From Kribbella pratensis (lineage in GTDB: Bacteria; Actinomycetota; Actinomycetes; Propionibacteriales; Kribbellaceae), in assembly GCF_004365355.1 (NCBI RefSeq), contig NZ_SODP01000001.1:2239473-2303472 (forward strand): DNA of 64,000 bases, given 5' to 3'. Below the pieces are notes generated by a model. That model searched no databases and was not told the origin of the DNA. It saw only the letters and a list, made by a program, of their open reading frames with translations. Both the position numbers and the translations under genes were made by a program. Shown one piece after another: positions 27,892 to 36,345 of this stretch. Every line of letters starts with the position of its first letter. The first letter of the stretch is position 1.

Positions 27892-28863
27892 GTGATCGTG
27901 GACTGCGGGGTGTACGCCGAGGGGGAACGGCGGGATCTGCCCAAGGACCCCGAGACCGTTGCCCGGGCCATCGACGACGACCACGCATCGTTCGGATGGA
28001 TCGGGCTGCACGACCCGTCGGACGCCGAGATGAAGCGGGTCCAGCGCCTGTTCGACTTGCACGACCTCGCGGTCGAGGACGCGCTGCAGATCCACCAGCG
28101 GCCGAAGGTCGAGCGGTTCGGCGACATGATCCTCGTCGTACTGCGGACCCTCTGGTACGTCGACGAAGGCGACGCGGTCGAGACCGGGCAGGTGACCGCG
28201 TTCATCGGGCAGCGGTACGTCGTGACGGTGCGGCACGGGGAAGGCGGTGAGCTCGCCACCACGCGGCACCAGTTGGAGGAGCGCGCCTCGATGCTCGGGC
28301 ACGGTCCGGCCGCCGTCCTGTGGGCGATCTGCGACGCGATCGTGGACCAGTACGAGACCGTGGCCGAACAGGTCGAGATCGACGTCGACGAGATCGAGAG
28401 CTCGGTGTTCTCGCCCGAGCGGACCAGCGACGCGGAGCGGATCTACGGGCTCAAGCGCGAGGTGCTGGAGATGCGGCGGGCGATCGATCCGCTGCGCGAG
28501 CCGATGGAGGAGTTCGCGCACGGCGTCGCCGGCCTCGGCCCGAAGGCGAGCCCGTTCTTCCGCGATGTCGCCGACCATCTCACCCGCGTGTCGGAGCAGA
28601 CCGAGTCGATCGACGTCCTGCTCCAGTCGGCGCTCAACGCACACCTCGCGCGGGTGTCGGTCCAGCAGAACGACGACATGCGGAAAATCTCTGCCTGGGT
28701 TGCCATCGCCGCAGTCCCCACGATGCTGGCGGGGATCTACGGCATGAACTTCGACAACATGCCGGAGCTCCGATGGCACTTCGGGTACTACGCCGTACTG
28801 CTGCTGATGGCCGTCGTCTGTTCCACCATGTACGCCTTCTTCCGCAAGGTCGGCTGGCTCTAG
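27892..28863 (+). CDS. corA: CorA-family divalent cation (magnesium) channel
   Basis: A 323-residue transporter that admits Mg2+ (sometimes Co2+ or Ni2+). A long cytosolic helical domain occupies the first 260 residues, and two membrane helices lie at the C-terminus. The selectivity motif GMN is at residues 284-286 (YGMNFDNMPEL), and the last helix ends in a basic tail. The start is a GTG. The gene overlaps the end of the convergent uppP gene by four bases. Confidence 0.93.
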   Translation: MIVDCGVYAEGERRDLPKDPETVARAIDDDHASFGWIGLHDPSDAEMKRVQRLFDLHDLAVEDALQIHQRPKVERFGDMILVVLRTLWYVDEGDAVETGQVTAFIGQRYVVTVRHGEGGELATTRHQLEERASMLGHGPAAVLWAICDAIVDQYETVAEQVEIDVDEIESSVFSPERTSDAERIYGLKREVLEMRRAIDPLREPMEEFAHGVAGLGPKASPFFRDVADHLTRVSEQTESIDVLLQSALNAHLARVSVQQNDDMRKISAWVAIAAVPTMLAGIYGMNFDNMPELRWHFGYYAVLLLMAVVCSTMYAFFRKVGWL

Positions 28864-29687
28864 GTAGCGGTGATCGTGCTGGTTGCCAGCAGGATGATCA
28901 GGACGATGCCCAGTAGGACCCGGTAGAAGGCGAAGACCTCGATGGTGTGCTTGACGACGAAGCGCAGGAGCCAGGCGATCGACGCGTAGGCGACCACGAA
29001 GCTGACGACCGTGCCGACGAGCACAGGTACTGCGCCGACGTCGCCGTGGAGGGCGTCCTTCAACTCGTAGACGCCGGCCCCGACGAGCGCCGGAATGCCC
29101 AGCAGGAACGAGATTCTCGTCGCGGCTACCCGGTCCAGGCCGCGGAACAGACCCGCGGAGATCGTGGCGCCCGAGCGGGAGATGCCGGGGATCAGCGCCA
29201 GGCATTGGACCAGGCCCATGACGAGCGCATCGACCAGCGTGATGCGGGTCAAGGGCCGTTCCTTGGTGCCGATGCGTTCGGCGGCGACCATCACGAACGC
29301 CCAGCCGATCAGCGCGCCGGCGACCCACCACAAGCTGCGGAGCGGACCCGAGATCAGGTCGCGGGCGAGGAAGCCGACGATCACGATCGGGACCGAGCCG
29401 ACGATGACGTACCAGCCCATGCGGTGATCGAACTCGCCGCGGTATTCGGGGTTGGCCAGGCCACGCACCCAGGCGACCGCGATCCGGGCGATGTCCTTCC
29501 AGAAGTACAGGACGACCGCGACGATCGCGCCGACCTGGATCACCGCGGTGAAGCCGGTGATCGACGGGTCGTCGATCTTCAGCCCGAGCATCTTCGACAC
29601 GATGGTCAGGTGCCCGGTGCTGGAGACCGGGAGGAATTCGGTCAGGCCCTCGACGATGCCGAGGATGATGGAGTCCCAGATCGTCAT
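28860..29687 (-). CDS. uppP: Undecaprenyl-diphosphatase
   Basis: Removes one phosphate from undecaprenyl diphosphate so that the lipid carrier for peptidoglycan and polymers can be reused; the BacA family also gives bacitracin resistance. The 275 residues and about eight hydrophobic segments are typical. Both catalytic motifs are visible, EGLTEFLPVSSTGH near residue 14 and PGISRSGATI in the middle. Its ATG overlaps the stop of the upstream oxidoreductase gene by one base (TGATG), so the two are co-translated. Confidence 0.95.
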   Translation of the reverse strand: MTIWDSIILGIVEGLTEFLPVSSTGHLTIVSKMLGLKIDDPSITGFTAVIQVGAIVAVVLYFWKDIARIAVAWVRGLANPEYRGEFDHRMGWYVIVGSVPIVIVGFLARDLISGPLRSLWWVAGALIGWAFVMVAAERIGTKERPLTRITLVDALVMGLVQCLALIPGISRSGATISAGLFRGLDRVAATRISFLLGIPALVGAGVYELKDALHGDVGAVPVLVGTVVSFVVAYASIAWLLRFVVKHTIEVFAFYRVLLGIVLIILLATSTITAT

Positions 29688-30739
29688 CAGCCGGCGACCC
29701 CGGCCAGCTCGAGCGCCTCCGCGGCGGTGTGCAGGTCGGCGATCCGCTGCTCGACCGTCGACGCGAACGGCGTCAGCGCGACAGTCGTCGCCCCGGCCTC
29801 GGCGTACGCCGTGAGCTTGTCGGCCATCCGCTCCTTGGAACCGAGCAGCGAGATCGAGTCCAGGAACCCGAACGGTACGGCGGCCATCGCCTCGCGGTGC
29901 TTCTTGTCCAGGTACAGGTCCTGGATCTGCTTGGCCTCCTCGGCGTACCCCATCCGGACCGCGAGCGCGTTGTAGAAGTTCTTCTCCCGGCTGCCCATGC
30001 CGCCGATGTACAGCGCGGCGTACCCACGGACCGGGTCGGCCGCGACCTGCAGGTCGTCGCCCGTCATGAGCGGCGTGGTGACCACGACGTCGAAGCCGTC
30101 GAGGTCTTTCTGACAGGCCGCGCGGCCCGCCTTGATGTGCGTCAACTGCTCTCCCAGATAGGCAGGATCGTTCAGGATGCCGAGCCAGCCGTCGGCGATC
30201 TCGCCGGCCAGCTCGAGGTTCTTCGGACCGACCGCCGCAAGGTACACCGGCACATGGTCGCGGATCGGCCGCACCGTCAGTTTCAGCGCCTTGCCCGGTC
30301 CGTCGGGCAGCGGCAGCGTGAAATGCTTCCCCTCGTACGCGACGGTCTCACGCCGGAGGGCCGCGTTCACGATGTCAACGTACTCACGGGTCCTGAGCAG
30401 AGGCTGAGAGAAGCGGACGCCGTGCCACCCCTCCGAGACCTGCGGCCCGGACACGCCGAGACCCAGCCGGAACCGGCCGTTCGACAACCGGTCCAAGGTG
30501 GCCGCGGTCATCGCGGTCATGGCCGGCGTCCGGGCCGGGATCTGGAAAACGGCCGCGCCGACGTCGATCGTCGCGGTCTGGGCGGCGATCCAGCTGAGCA
30601 GGGTCGCGGCGTCCGAGCCGTACGCCTCTGCTGCCCAGGTGACCGCGAAACCGAGGGCCTCGGCCTCCTTCACCAGCCTCAGGTGGTCCAGGTGATCGTC
30701 GCCGCCGTACACGAAGCCGATGTTGAGTCCGAGTCGCAT
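29687..30739 (-). CDS. LLM-class F420-dependent oxidoreductase
   Basis: A 350-residue luciferase-like (TIM-barrel) flavin/deazaflavin oxidoreductase. The opening MRLGLNIGFVYGG, the segment EALGFAVTWAAEAYG and the cofactor-loop region RLGLGVSGPQVSEGWHG fit the F420-using branch found in actinobacteria. The substrate is not evident. It begins an operon with uppP and is divergent from an aldo/keto reductase gene, 51 bases away. Confidence 0.88.
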   Translation of the reverse strand: MRLGLNIGFVYGGDDHLDHLRLVKEAEALGFAVTWAAEAYGSDAATLLSWIAAQTATIDVGAAVFQIPARTPAMTAMTAATLDRLSNGRFRLGLGVSGPQVSEGWHGVRFSQPLLRTREYVDIVNAALRRETVAYEGKHFTLPLPDGPGKALKLTVRPIRDHVPVYLAAVGPKNLELAGEIADGWLGILNDPAYLGEQLTHIKAGRAACQKDLDGFDVVVTTPLMTGDDLQVAADPVRGYAALYIGGMGSREKNFYNALAVRMGYAEEAKQIQDLYLDKKHREAMAAVPFGFLDSISLLGSKERMADKLTAYAEAGATTVALTPFASTVEQRIADLHTAAEALELAGVAG

Positions 30740-30790
30740 GACTGGCGAGCCTAGCGAGAGGTTGTCGGTGGCCCGCAATAGGCTCGGCTC

Positions 30791-31732
30791 ATGCAGCAGC
30801 GCTATCTCGGTCACAGTGGACTGGCGGTGAGCCGGCTCGGCCTGGGCACGATGTCGTGGGGCCGGGACACCGACGAGCACGAGGCGCGCGAGCAGCTGGC
30901 GGCGTTCGTGTCCGCGGGCGGGACGCTGATCGACACCGCCGCGGCGTACGGCGACGGTGACAGCGAGCTGCTGATCGGGTCGCTGCTCGGCGACGTGGTG
31001 GACCGCGACGACCTGGTGATCGCGACCAAGGCCGGGTTCAGCGTCCGCCGGGGCGAGCGGATCACCGACACGTCCCGCGGCGCCCTGCTGCGCGACCTCG
31101 AGGGCTCGCTGCGCCGGATGAACGTCGACCACATCGACCTCTGGCAGCTGCACACCTGGTCCGACGACGTGCCGTTGGAGGAGACGCTCTCGGCGCTGGA
31201 TCACGCAGTCAACTCCGGCAAGGTGCGGTATGTCGGCATCTCGAACTACGCGGGCTGGAAGTCCGCCCGAGCCGTCACCTGGCAGCAGGCCTGGCCGGGC
31301 CGCGCGGTCCCGGTGTCCAACCAGGTGGAGTACTCGCTGCTCGCCCGGGACGCCGAGTTGGACGCGCTGCGGGCCGCCGCCGGGCTCGGGATCGGGGTCC
31401 TGGCGTGGTCCCCGCTGGGGCGCGGCGTGCTGACCGGGAAGTACCGCACGGGCATCCCGGCGGACTCCCGCGCGGCGTCTCAACATCTGTCCAGATTCGT
31501 CGACCCCTACCTCGACGCGCGCGCTTCAGGCATCGTGGAAGCGGTTGCCCGGGCAGCGGACGGGCTCGGCTGGACCCCGCTCGAGGTCGCACTGACCTGG
31601 GTGCGGGACCGGCCCGGCGTGTCGGCGGCCATCGTCGGAGCCCGGACTGCGCTGCAATTGAAGTCGGTGCTCGGAGTGGAGGAACTCACCCTGCCGCCCG
31701 CGATCGCGGCGGCGTTGGAGGATGTTTCGTGA
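30791..31732 (+). CDS. Aldo/keto reductase
   Basis: A 313-residue NADPH-type oxidoreductase with the AKR (beta/alpha)8 fold. The catalytic tetrad is visible: Asp48 and Tyr53 (IDTAAAYGDG), Lys80 (IATKAGF) and His121 (WQLHTW). The late GVSAAIVGARTALQL segment is the usual cofactor-phosphate site of the family. The substrate is unknown. A DUF5703-type small gene follows on the same strand. Confidence 0.93.
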   Translation: MQQRYLGHSGLAVSRLGLGTMSWGRDTDEHEAREQLAAFVSAGGTLIDTAAAYGDGDSELLIGSLLGDVVDRDDLVIATKAGFSVRRGERITDTSRGALLRDLEGSLRRMNVDHIDLWQLHTWSDDVPLEETLSALDHAVNSGKVRYVGISNYAGWKSARAVTWQQAWPGRAVPVSNQVEYSLLARDAELDALRAAAGLGIGVLAWSPLGRGVLTGKYRTGIPADSRAASQHLSRFVDPYLDARASGIVEAVARAADGLGWTPLEVALTWVRDRPGVSAAIVGARTALQLKSVLGVEELTLPPAIAAALEDVS

Positions 31733-31780
31733 GGCCTTTGTTGTTACAGCTGTGTTGTTGAAGGTGGCAGGGAGGTGCGG

Positions 31781-31966
31781 ATGGCCGAATACGAGCTGCA
31801 GCAGTTCGAGGTGTCCAGGACGGAGTCCCGCGGTGCGGTGCGCAGGTTGCTCACCGAGCACGCGGAGTACGGCGGGTGGGAGCTTGCCCGTCTTCGTCGC
31901 TATCCCGACGGCACCCGCCGCGTCTGGCTCCGCCGCCGCATCATCCGCGTGATGCGGACCCTCTGA
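31781..31966 (+). CDS. Small DUF5703-family protein
   Basis: A 61-residue basic protein beginning MAEYELQQFEVSR, with the family-like core LLTEHAEYGGWELARLRRYPD cut short here as YGGWELARLRRYPDG. GGAGG lies 5 bases before the ATG, which decides this start over a GTG two codons upstream. Function unknown. Its 3' end overlaps the end of the opposite LuxR gene by 26 bases. Confidence 0.75.
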   Translation: MAEYELQQFEVSRTESRGAVRRLLTEHAEYGGWELARLRRYPDGTRRVWLRRRIIRVMRTL

Positions 31967-33002
31967 GCAACGCACTCACCAGCTCGCGTCGGCTCCCGAC
32001 GCCGACCTTGTCGAACGACGCCCGCACGTGCTCCTGCACGGTGTGCGGTGACAGGCACAACCGCTCGACGACCTGCCGCGTCGAGTAGCCGCGCAACAAG
32101 AGCTCCGTGACCCGCTGCTGAGCCGGCGTGAGTCCATGCAGATCCAGCAACAACGACCCCAGCTGAGCCGGTGTCACCGGCTCCATCACGACGACGATCT
32201 GCCCGTTGTCACCGAGCTTCGACGCCTGAAGCTGTAACCAGTCGCCGGCACGCGTCCTGACCTTCAGCCTCGCGGTCGCCTGATCGAACTGCATCCGCGC
32301 GGCCACCGACCGGACGGCAACGGGCAGCTCGTCGGCCGAGCCGAGCTCCGCGAGCCAGTAGCCCGCCTCGGCGCTCGACGACTGCATCCGGAGCCGGGTG
32401 TCCAGCACCACCACGCCCGGCCCGACTCGCGGCGCGCTGGCATACCATACGGTATGGTCTGGCGGCCCGGGCTCGAGCTCTCGCGCCTCGAAGGCGGTGG
32501 GTCGGAGTCCGAGGCGCAGGCCCTCGCCCAGGTGTGGCGCCAGTCGTCGTACGAGCTGGATCTCTTGGGCGGCGAAGCCTGACTCCGCGTTCTCCCGGTG
32601 GAGGCAGAGGACGCCCCAGCAGCGGCCGTTCGACGTCAGGGCGGCGCGGAGTTCGTCGCCGAGACCGAGCGGGCGCATCACCTCGGCGTACCGCGGACTG
32701 CTCGCCCAGTCGCCCTTCGTCGCCTGGCCCAGCGACCGCACCGGATCGCGGCCGCCGGCCAGTACGGCGAACTTGTTCACATCGTCCTGCCCGAACTCGT
32801 TCGCGATGAACTGCTCGGTGACCGCATCGAGCGGCTCGTCGACCGTCACCGACGTGAACAGCACCGTCGCCGGATCCACCGTCGCGAAGAACGCCGCGTC
32901 GACCGTCAGCACACCCCTCAGCCGCGCGAGCACCTCGGAGCGCAACTCATCGGCGTCCAGCCCCGCGTAACAGCGCTGGATCAGCACCTCAAGGCGATCC
33001 AT
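31941..33002 (-). CDS. LuxR-family transcriptional regulator with sensor-like N-terminus
   Basis: A 353-residue regulator. The last 65 residues form the LuxR/FixJ helix-turn-helix (LTPAQQRVTELLLRGYST, then LCLSPHTVQEHVRASFDKVG). The rest resembles a GAF-like sensory domain; no receiver domain is visible, so it is not a response regulator and is not a DosR orthologue. The ATG at 33002 follows a G-rich ribosome site. The ligand and targets are unknown. Confidence 0.85.
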   Translation of the reverse strand: MDRLEVLIQRCYAGLDADELRSEVLARLRGVLTVDAAFFATVDPATVLFTSVTVDEPLDAVTEQFIANEFGQDDVNKFAVLAGGRDPVRSLGQATKGDWASSPRYAEVMRPLGLGDELRAALTSNGRCWGVLCLHRENAESGFAAQEIQLVRRLAPHLGEGLRLGLRPTAFEARELEPGPPDHTVWYASAPRVGPGVVVLDTRLRMQSSSAEAGYWLAELGSADELPVAVRSVAARMQFDQATARLKVRTRAGDWLQLQASKLGDNGQIVVVMEPVTPAQLGSLLLDLHGLTPAQQRVTELLLRGYSTRQVVERLCLSPHTVQEHVRASFDKVGVGSRRELVSALLRGSASRG

Positions 33003-33029
33003 CGCCCCCACCCCGCCCCGCCCCCATGG

Positions 33030-33446
33030 TCAGGATGCTACGCCGAGTTGCTCGCGGAACCCGAGGTCGTCGAGCCGCCCCCAGCGTTCGACGATCAGGC
33101 CGTCCCGGAGTCGCCAGATGTTGATCCCCGGCAGGCTTACGGTCTTGCCGGTCGGCGGCACGCCCATCACCTCACCGCGCTGCGTCCCACCGGCCGTGAA
33201 CCGCTCGACGACGAGATCGCCCTCCGCGATCAGCGCGTGCAGGTCGCTGTGCCAGTCCGGGAACGCGGCCCGCATCATGCTTCCGGCGTCCCGCATGCCC
33301 TCGCGGTCCGGCGTGACGCCGAACGGCGGGTCGTGGTTGATGAAGTCCTCGGCCAGGTGCGTGTCCACGGCGCCGAGGTCCCCTTTGGTGAACAGTCCGT
33401 CGATGAAGTCCTTGACGACGGTTTTGTTGCTGTCTGTTGTGCTCAT
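33030..33446 (-). CDS. SnoaL-like ester cyclase/NTF2-fold protein
   Basis: A 138-residue protein of the SnoaL-like/NTF2 fold: VVKDFIDGLFTKGDLGAVD, then HLAEDFINHDPP, FPDWHSDL and FTAGGTQRGEVMGVPPTGK are standard features of the polyketide-cyclase-like group. Many such proteins are small-molecule isomerases or hydratases, or have no known reaction. It is divergent from the MarR-controlled exporter operon. Confidence 0.82.
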   Translation of the reverse strand: MSTTDSNKTVVKDFIDGLFTKGDLGAVDTHLAEDFINHDPPFGVTPDREGMRDAGSMMRAAFPDWHSDLHALIAEGDLVVERFTAGGTQRGEVMGVPPTGKTVSLPGINIWRLRDGLIVERWGRLDDLGFREQLGVAS

Positions 33447-33511
33447 GACTCGATCGTGCGCGGGTCCGGATCCCGGCTGTACCCCGATTAGTTGGGGTTC
33501 TGCCGGTGAAA

Positions 33512-33530
33512 TATCTCTGCGACAGAGGTA
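33512..33530. promoter_or_regulatory. Candidate MarR operator
   Basis: TATCTCTG-CGA-CAGAGGTA is a dyad of 8-base arms (one T-G mismatch) a dozen bases upstream of the likely marR start, in the divergent promoter region. Autoregulation through such a dyad is usual for MarR proteins; binding is inferred. Confidence 0.45.
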
Positions 33531-33541
33531 ATCTCGAAGAC

Positions 33542-34006
33542 GTGACCGAGACACTCGCCGAGGACCTGCTGGCTGCGATCGGGCTGGTGCGCCGTCGCCT
33601 CCGTCGATCGGCCGGGCGTCCGTTGGCGCTCAGCACACTGACGGGTTCGCAGGCGGAGCTGGTCCGGCTCGTGCGGCGCAACCCAGGCATCTCCGTCGCC
33701 GAGGCCGCCGCCGAGCTCGGTCTCGTCGCGAACACCGTGTCGACCCTGGTCGGCCAGCTCACCGAGCGCGGCATGCTGCTACGGGCACCGGACGAGAGCG
33801 ACCGCAGAATCGCCCGCCTGACCCTGACCGAGCCGGCCCGCGAACAGGTCGAGGCCTGGCGCGACCGCCGCGCCGCCCTCGTCAACGAAGCCCTCGACGA
33901 ACTCCGTCCCGCGGACCGGGACGCGTTGCGCGCCGCTTTACCGGCTCTCGGCGTACTCGCCGAACGACTCACCCCATCCGAGCGGGACGTCAAGGAGAGT
34001 GTATGA
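33542..34006 (+). CDS. MarR-family transcriptional regulator
   Basis: A 154-residue winged-helix regulator with NPGISVAEAAAELGLVANTV, RGMLLRAPDESDRRI and a C-terminal dimerisation helix. GTG at 33542 gives a normal MarR length; a GTG at 33506 would extend it by 12 residues but would overlap the operator-like dyad at 33512-33530. It overlaps the ABC ATPase gene by four bases, so it very probably represses the exporter operon and responds to the exported drug or a related ligand. Confidence 0.9.
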   Translation: MTETLAEDLLAAIGLVRRRLRRSAGRPLALSTLTGSQAELVRLVRRNPGISVAEAAAELGLVANTVSTLVGQLTERGMLLRAPDESDRRIARLTLTEPAREQVEAWRDRRAALVNEALDELRPADRDALRAALPALGVLAERLTPSERDVKESV

Positions 34007-34830
34007 ATGCGGAACCCGCAACGCAGTCGGCGCCGGCTGCCGAGATCATCGGGCTCAGTCATCGGTTCGGCGACCATCTCGCGGTCGACAGCCTCGACCT
34101 GACCGTCTCCCCCGGTGAGTGCTTCGGTCTGCTCGGCCCGAACGGCGCAGGCAAGACCACCACCCTCCGGGTGCTCAATACGCTCTATCCGCCGCAGTCG
34201 GGCACGGTCCGCGTCTTCGGCCTCGATGTGCGCCGGGATGCCATGTCGGTACGCCGGATGCTCGGCTATGTCCCACAGCAGTTGTCGATCGAGGGCGCGC
34301 TCACCGGCCGGGAGAACGTGTCGTGGTTCGCGCGGCTGTTCGACGTACCGCGGCGTGAACGGGCGGCCCGCGTGGCCGAAGTACTCGAGATCGTCGACCT
34401 GACGGATGCAGCGGACCGGCTCGCGTCGACGTACTCCGGCGGGATGGTACGTCGCCTCGAGCTCGCGCAGGCGCTGGTGAATCGGCCCGCGCTGCTCGTC
34501 CTCGACGAGCCGACGGTCGGCCTGGACCCGGTCGCGCGGGACTCGGTGTGGGCGCGTGTGCAGGACATGCAGCAGCGGTACGGGATGACCGTGCTGCTGA
34601 CCACGCACTACATGGAGGAGGCCGACATCCTCTGCGACCGGGTGGCGCTGATGCATCTGGGCCGGCTGCGGGCCCTCGGCACACCGACTGATCTGAAGGC
34701 CGAGCTCGGTCCCGAGGCGAGCCTCGAGGACGTGTTCCGCCACCACACCGGCGAAAGCCTCGCGGCTTCGGAGAAGGGAGGCCTGCGCGATGTCCGTGGC
34801 ACCCGCCGCACCGCCCAGCGCATGGGTTGA
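34003..34830 (+). CDS. ABC exporter ATPase (DrrA-like)
   Basis: A 275-residue ATPase of the daunorubicin-resistance/ABC-2 type. Walker A is GPNGAGKTT, the signature STYSGGMVRRLELAQAL, Walker B LLVLDEPTVGLD, and the His switch is TTHYMEEAD. The C-terminal extension after residue 230 is typical of this group. Its ATG overlaps the marR stop, and its 3' end overlaps the permease gene by 41 bases. It likely drives export of a lipophilic compound. Confidence 0.93.
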   Translation: MNAEPATQSAPAAEIIGLSHRFGDHLAVDSLDLTVSPGECFGLLGPNGAGKTTTLRVLNTLYPPQSGTVRVFGLDVRRDAMSVRRMLGYVPQQLSIEGALTGRENVSWFARLFDVPRRERAARVAEVLEIVDLTDAADRLASTYSGGMVRRLELAQALVNRPALLVLDEPTVGLDPVARDSVWARVQDMQQRYGMTVLLTTHYMEEADILCDRVALMHLGRLRALGTPTDLKAELGPEASLEDVFRHHTGESLAASEKGGLRDVRGTRRTAQRMG

Positions 34831-35608
34831 TTCGCGGCCGCGAGCGGCGCTCCGGCTGTTGTCCAGGATCGGCACGTTCTGCCTGGTCGAGCTGCAGAAG
34901 CTGCGGCACGACCGGACCGAGCTGGTCACGCGCGCGATCCAGCCGATCCTCTGGCTGGTGATCTTCGGCCAGACGTTCAGCCGGATCCGGGCCATCCCGA
35001 CCGGCAACGTGCCGTACCTCGACTATCTCGCGCCGGGCATCATCGCGCAGTCGGCGCTGTTCGTCGCGATCTTCTACGGCATCCAGATCATCTGGGAGCG
35101 CGACGCGGGCATCCTGACCAAGCTGCTCGTCACGCCCAGCCCGCGCTCTGCTCTGGTCGCGGGCAAGGCGTTCGCGGCCGGCGTCCGGACGATCTCGCAG
35201 GCGATCGTGGTCATCATCGTCGCCGCGCTGCTCGGCGTCAGCATGACGTGGAACCCGCTGAAGCTGCTCGCGGTTCTCGTGGTCGTCGTACTCGGCGCGG
35301 CGTTCTTCTCGTGCCTGTCGATGACCATCGCCGGTCTCGTCCTGCGCCGCGACCGCCTGATGGGGATCGGGCAGGCGATCACGATGCCGCTGTTCTTCGC
35401 GTCGAGCGCGCTGTATCCGATCGCGATCATGCCGGCCTGGCTCAAGGTGCTGAGCCATGCGAACCCGCTGACCTACGAGGTGAGCGCTCTGCGCGGCCTA
35501 CTGATCGGCCAACCCACCAACTACTGGCTCGACTTCGCCGTCCTGATCGTCGCCGCGATCGCAGGCATCTGCGCGGCGTCGGCGCTCCTCAGTCGTCTCG
35601 CGCGTTAG
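34790..35608 (+). CDS. ABC-2 type exporter permease (DrrB-like)
   Basis: A 272-residue permease with a cytosolic N-terminus of about 45 residues and six membrane segments. The region RDAGILTKLLVTPSPRSALV, quoted in full length of twenty residues, is the ABC-2 coupling region of DrrB-like exporters. With the ATPase it forms a complete half-transporter pair. The start lies 41 bases inside the ATPase gene. Regulation is probably by the MarR protein encoded first in the operon. Confidence 0.92.
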   Translation: MSVAPAAPPSAWVDSRPRAALRLLSRIGTFCLVELQKLRHDRTELVTRAIQPILWLVIFGQTFSRIRAIPTGNVPYLDYLAPGIIAQSALFVAIFYGIQIIWERDAGILTKLLVTPSPRSALVAGKAFAAGVRTISQAIVVIIVAALLGVSMTWNPLKLLAVLVVVVLGAAFFSCLSMTIAGLVLRRDRLMGIGQAITMPLFFASSALYPIAIMPAWLKVLSHANPLTYEVSALRGLLIGQPTNYWLDFAVLIVAAIAGICAASALLSRLAR

Positions 35609-36345
35609 AGGTCGTGCCGGACCCAGACGTTGGGTTCGACGTACACGGCGTGGTTGTGACGGATGTCCACGTGGACGGGGACCAACGCCTTGGGTACGAC
35701 GACGTCGCCGGTCGTGTCGAACGGCAGGCCGGTCCACCTGCGCCACTCGTCGAGGGTGCCCGCGATGACCATCGAGCGTGGGGCGACCTGGACGATCGTG
35801 CCGCCGGCTTTGACGTGGACGCGCAACCAGGGATCGGTTGGTAGACCGTCCGGCCTGGTTTCCTCGGCGTACTCCGTCATCGGCTGGTGTGCATCGGTCT
35901 TGCCGTTCGGGCGGACCGGGGCGTAGAGGGTGGTGTGGCCTTTCGCCTTCACGGCTTGGCGCATCGCGTCGAGCATCGCGTGGGACAGCCCACGACCCTG
36001 ATGCGACGGACGGATCAGGATCTCCAGAGCGCTCGACACGTTCGGCTCGCGCCCGTGACGGAGGTCGGCGAAGCCCCACTGCAGGACCCGGTCCCAGCCG
36101 TCGGCCGGCAGCTCCGGACGGTCCTCGTCCGGGTAGACGAACGGGATGCTCCGGCCGTGCGCGACCGGCTCGCCGTCCTCCGTCGCGAACAGGCACTGGT
36201 CGGGGAAGTTCGCCGCCACCTGGCCCATCAGCGCGTTGCCGATGGGGTCGTTGAACATGAACTTCGGCCACGCGTCGGCGAACTCGTACATCCGCTGGAG
36301 GTACTCAGGACGCTCGGCCAACGTGGTGATCACGATCCCTGGCAT
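35605..36345 (-). CDS. GNAT-family N-acetyltransferase
   Basis: A 246-residue protein of the GNAT fold. The acetyl-CoA pyrophosphate loop is IRPSHQGRGLSHAML (the QxxGxG/A pattern), in the centre of the protein. The acceptor substrate is unknown; the length is greater than minimal GNAT proteins because of a C-terminal extension of about 80 residues. Its start overlaps the end of the MFS gene by 41 bases, which suggests one transcript coding for a transporter and an acetylating enzyme. Confidence 0.82.
   Translation of the reverse strand: MPGIVITTLAERPEYLQRMYEFADAWPKFMFNDPIGNALMGQVAANFPDQCLFATEDGEPVAHGRSIPFVYPDEDRPELPADGWDRVLQWGFADLRHGREPNVSSALEILIRPSHQGRGLSHAMLDAMRQAVKAKGHTTLYAPVRPNGKTDAHQPMTEYAEETRPDGLPTDPWLRVHVKAGGTIVQVAPRSMVIAGTLDEWRRWTGLPFDTTGDVVVPKALVPVHVDIRHNHAVYVEPNVWVRHDL

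Noticed and set aside
31941-33002. The LuxR-family gene as the DosR regulator of the dormancy island
   Set aside because: It has no receiver domain with a phosphorylatable Asp and its N-terminus is a GAF-like sensor, so it is not a DosR-type response regulator.
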